56,737 nucleotides of DNA from an uncultured Pelagibacteraceae bacterium (GTDB taxonomy: Bacteria > Pseudomonadota > Alphaproteobacteria > Pelagibacterales > Pelagibacteraceae): positions 16,001 through 72,737 of the forward strand of contig CACHFK010000001.1 in assembly GCA_902579085.1 (NCBI GenBank), read 5' to 3'. The notes below the pieces were generated by a model. It ran no database searches, was not told the DNA's origin, and saw only the letters and a program-made list of their open reading frames with translations. Position numbers and translations under genes: made by a program. Below, piece after piece: positions 55,561 through 56,737 of this stretch. The first letter of the stretch is position 1. Each line of letters opens with the position of its first letter.

Positions 55561-56703
55561 ATGAAAACTTATAATGATTTAAAATTAGCTCAAGAGCTAA
55601 TAAGATTTCCAACAGTTAAAACTGAAGATAGAGGTATAATGAAATTTTTATCCAAAAAATTATCCTCTATTGGTTTTAAATGTAAAATCATTAAATCTAA
55701 AGGAATAGGTGCAAAACCTGCTTTAAATTTGTATGCAAAATTAGGGAAAACAAAACCTCATATAAATTTTTTAGGACATACCGATGTAGTTGCAAATCTT
55801 AATAATTGGAAAATTCCACCTTTTAAAGGTGTTGTAAGGAAAGGATATTTGAACGGCAGGGGATCTCAAGATATGAAAGGCGGAATAGCCTGTTTTATAA
55901 GCTCAATTAGTAACTTTGTTAAACAAAGGAAATTTAAAGGATCGATTTCAATAATTATTGCTGCAGATGAGGAAACAACGGGATTAGGAACTCCTGCGAT
56001 TATTAAATATATCAAAAAAATAGGAGAAAAAATAGATTTTTCTATTATTGCTGAACCGTCTTCAAATAAATCTATTGGGGATGAGATAAGAATAGGAAGA
56101 CGTGGATCTATGAATGGAACAATAACTGTGTTTGGTAAAAGTGGTCACTCAGCATTCTATGGTTCATATATTAATCCATGTACAACCTTAGCAAAAATAA
56201 TTACAAAATTAAAAAGTGTATCTCTAGATAATGGTACAGAATTTATGCCTCCATCAAATTTAGAAATTACTAAAATAAATGTAGATAATTTGTCTGAAAA
56301 TGTGGTGCCTCAAACCGCAAGTGCAAAATTTAATGTTAGATTTAACTCAAAACATAAATCATCTACTTTAAAGAAAAAACTAAATAAAATAATTAATTTT
56401 GTTGCAAAAAAAGAAAAGTGTAAAACAAAAATAGAATATAAAGTTAGTGGTGAAGCTTTTTACACTAAACCAAACAAAGAAATATATATGGTTAAGAAGA
56501 TTGTAAAAAGAATCACAGGAAATTCTGCAAAATTAAATTGTAGAGGTGGTACAAGTGACTCTCGTTTTCTAGGTTCAATTCCCAGATTAGAATTGGGTTT
56601 AAGAAATACAACTATACACATGGTTAATGAACGTACTTCTATTTCTGATATGAAAAAATTATCTAAAATATATTATAATATATTGGATAGTTATTTTATA
56701 TGA
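55561..56703 (+). CDS. dapE: Succinyl-diaminopimelate desuccinylase
   Basis: Zinc M20 peptidase-family enzyme following DapD. 380 residues. FLGHTDVV and GRGSQDMKGG supply metal ligands, ADEETTGLGTP the catalytic glutamates, AEPSSN and NERTSISDM the later ligands, and RGGTSDSRF the substrate site. The stop overlaps an ATG at 56700 (ATGA). Confidence 0.97.
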   Translation: MKTYNDLKLAQELIRFPTVKTEDRGIMKFLSKKLSSIGFKCKIIKSKGIGAKPALNLYAKLGKTKPHINFLGHTDVVANLNNWKIPPFKGVVRKGYLNGRGSQDMKGGIACFISSISNFVKQRKFKGSISIIIAADEETTGLGTPAIIKYIKKIGEKIDFSIIAEPSSNKSIGDEIRIGRRGSMNGTITVFGKSGHSAFYGSYINPCTTLAKIITKLKSVSLDNGTEFMPPSNLEITKINVDNLSENVVPQTASAKFNVRFNSKHKSSTLKKKLNKIINFVAKKEKCKTKIEYKVSGEAFYTKPNKEIYMVKKIVKRITGNSAKLNCRGGTSDSRFLGSIPRLELGLRNTTIHMVNERTSISDMKKLSKIYYNILDSYFI

Positions 56704-56737
56704 GCACAGCTATTATAACTTCCAATACCTCTAATGA
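56700..56737 (+). CDS. Start of an unidentified gene, cut by the window edge
   Basis: An ATG overlapping the dapE stop as ATGA opens a frame with 12 codons before the edge (MSTAIITSNTSN). The overlap type is that used for coupled genes throughout this window. Too short to identify. Confidence 0.4.
   Translation, partial: MSTAIITSNTSN

Overview
The window is a piece of a SAR11 (Pelagibacterales, Alphaproteobacteria) chromosome. The call rests on the partial 16S rRNA at the left edge, which reads as SAR11 in the regions I could compare from memory. Very low G+C, very short or overlapping gene boundaries and alphaproteobacterial markers (gcrA, variant tRNA-His, short HisG plus HisZ) agree. I see no transposase, integrase, CRISPR array or prophage.

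Layout. 1-1488 (-): 16S rRNA, 3' end cut by the window, with leader and promoter. 1556-2858 (+): M23 peptidase, frameshifted. 2855-7498 (-): lysC, ispG, prfA, prmC and a DUF4167 gene. 7567-13724: ubiG, DUF1178, argJ, secA, accA. 13776-15958 (+): malate synthase G, frameshifted. 15950-20244 (-): kdsB, pheA, SRP RNA, dnaX, ybaB, recR. 20343-25549: cytochrome c, argF, argD, an ABC-2 permease, gcrA, a small membrane protein and an NDUFA9-like gene. 25565-38210 (+): one run of 14 genes (RNase D-like, kdsD, lptC, lptB, aroA, cmk, rpsA, ihfB, pyrF, trpF, trpB, trpA, accD, folC). 38207-45167 (-): trxA, sbcB, an MGME1-like nuclease, rmuC, hisG, hisZ, hisS, tRNA-His. 45404-49815 (-): cold shock gene, tRNA-Phe, infA, hisD, DUF2948, murA, dcd and two small basic proteins. 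49910-49983 (+): tRNA-Thr. 49984-50703 (-): a TVP38-like membrane protein. 50787 to the end (+): rpmH, rnpA, yidD, yidC, argB, a HAD phosphatase, dapD, dapE and the first codons of another gene.

The content is core: translation, amino-acid synthesis (Arg, His, Trp, Phe, Lys), fatty-acid initiation (accA, accD), KDO/LPS supply and export, peptidoglycan precursors, secretion (secA, yidC, SRP RNA) and DNA repair. No obvious accessory island is visible.

The most unusual observations are inside familiar genes. TrpB keeps its PLP lysine but lacks several otherwise near-invariant active-site residues, and TrpA and TrpB have both lost the residues of their inter-subunit salt bridge. Cytidylate kinase has glycine in place of the P-loop lysine. 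AccA carries an extra C-terminal membrane segment. An MGME1-like nuclease sits between exonuclease I and RmuC. Two genes are broken by single-base changes in A runs, which may be sequencing errors. Nearly all convergent gene pairs share their stop codons or abut.
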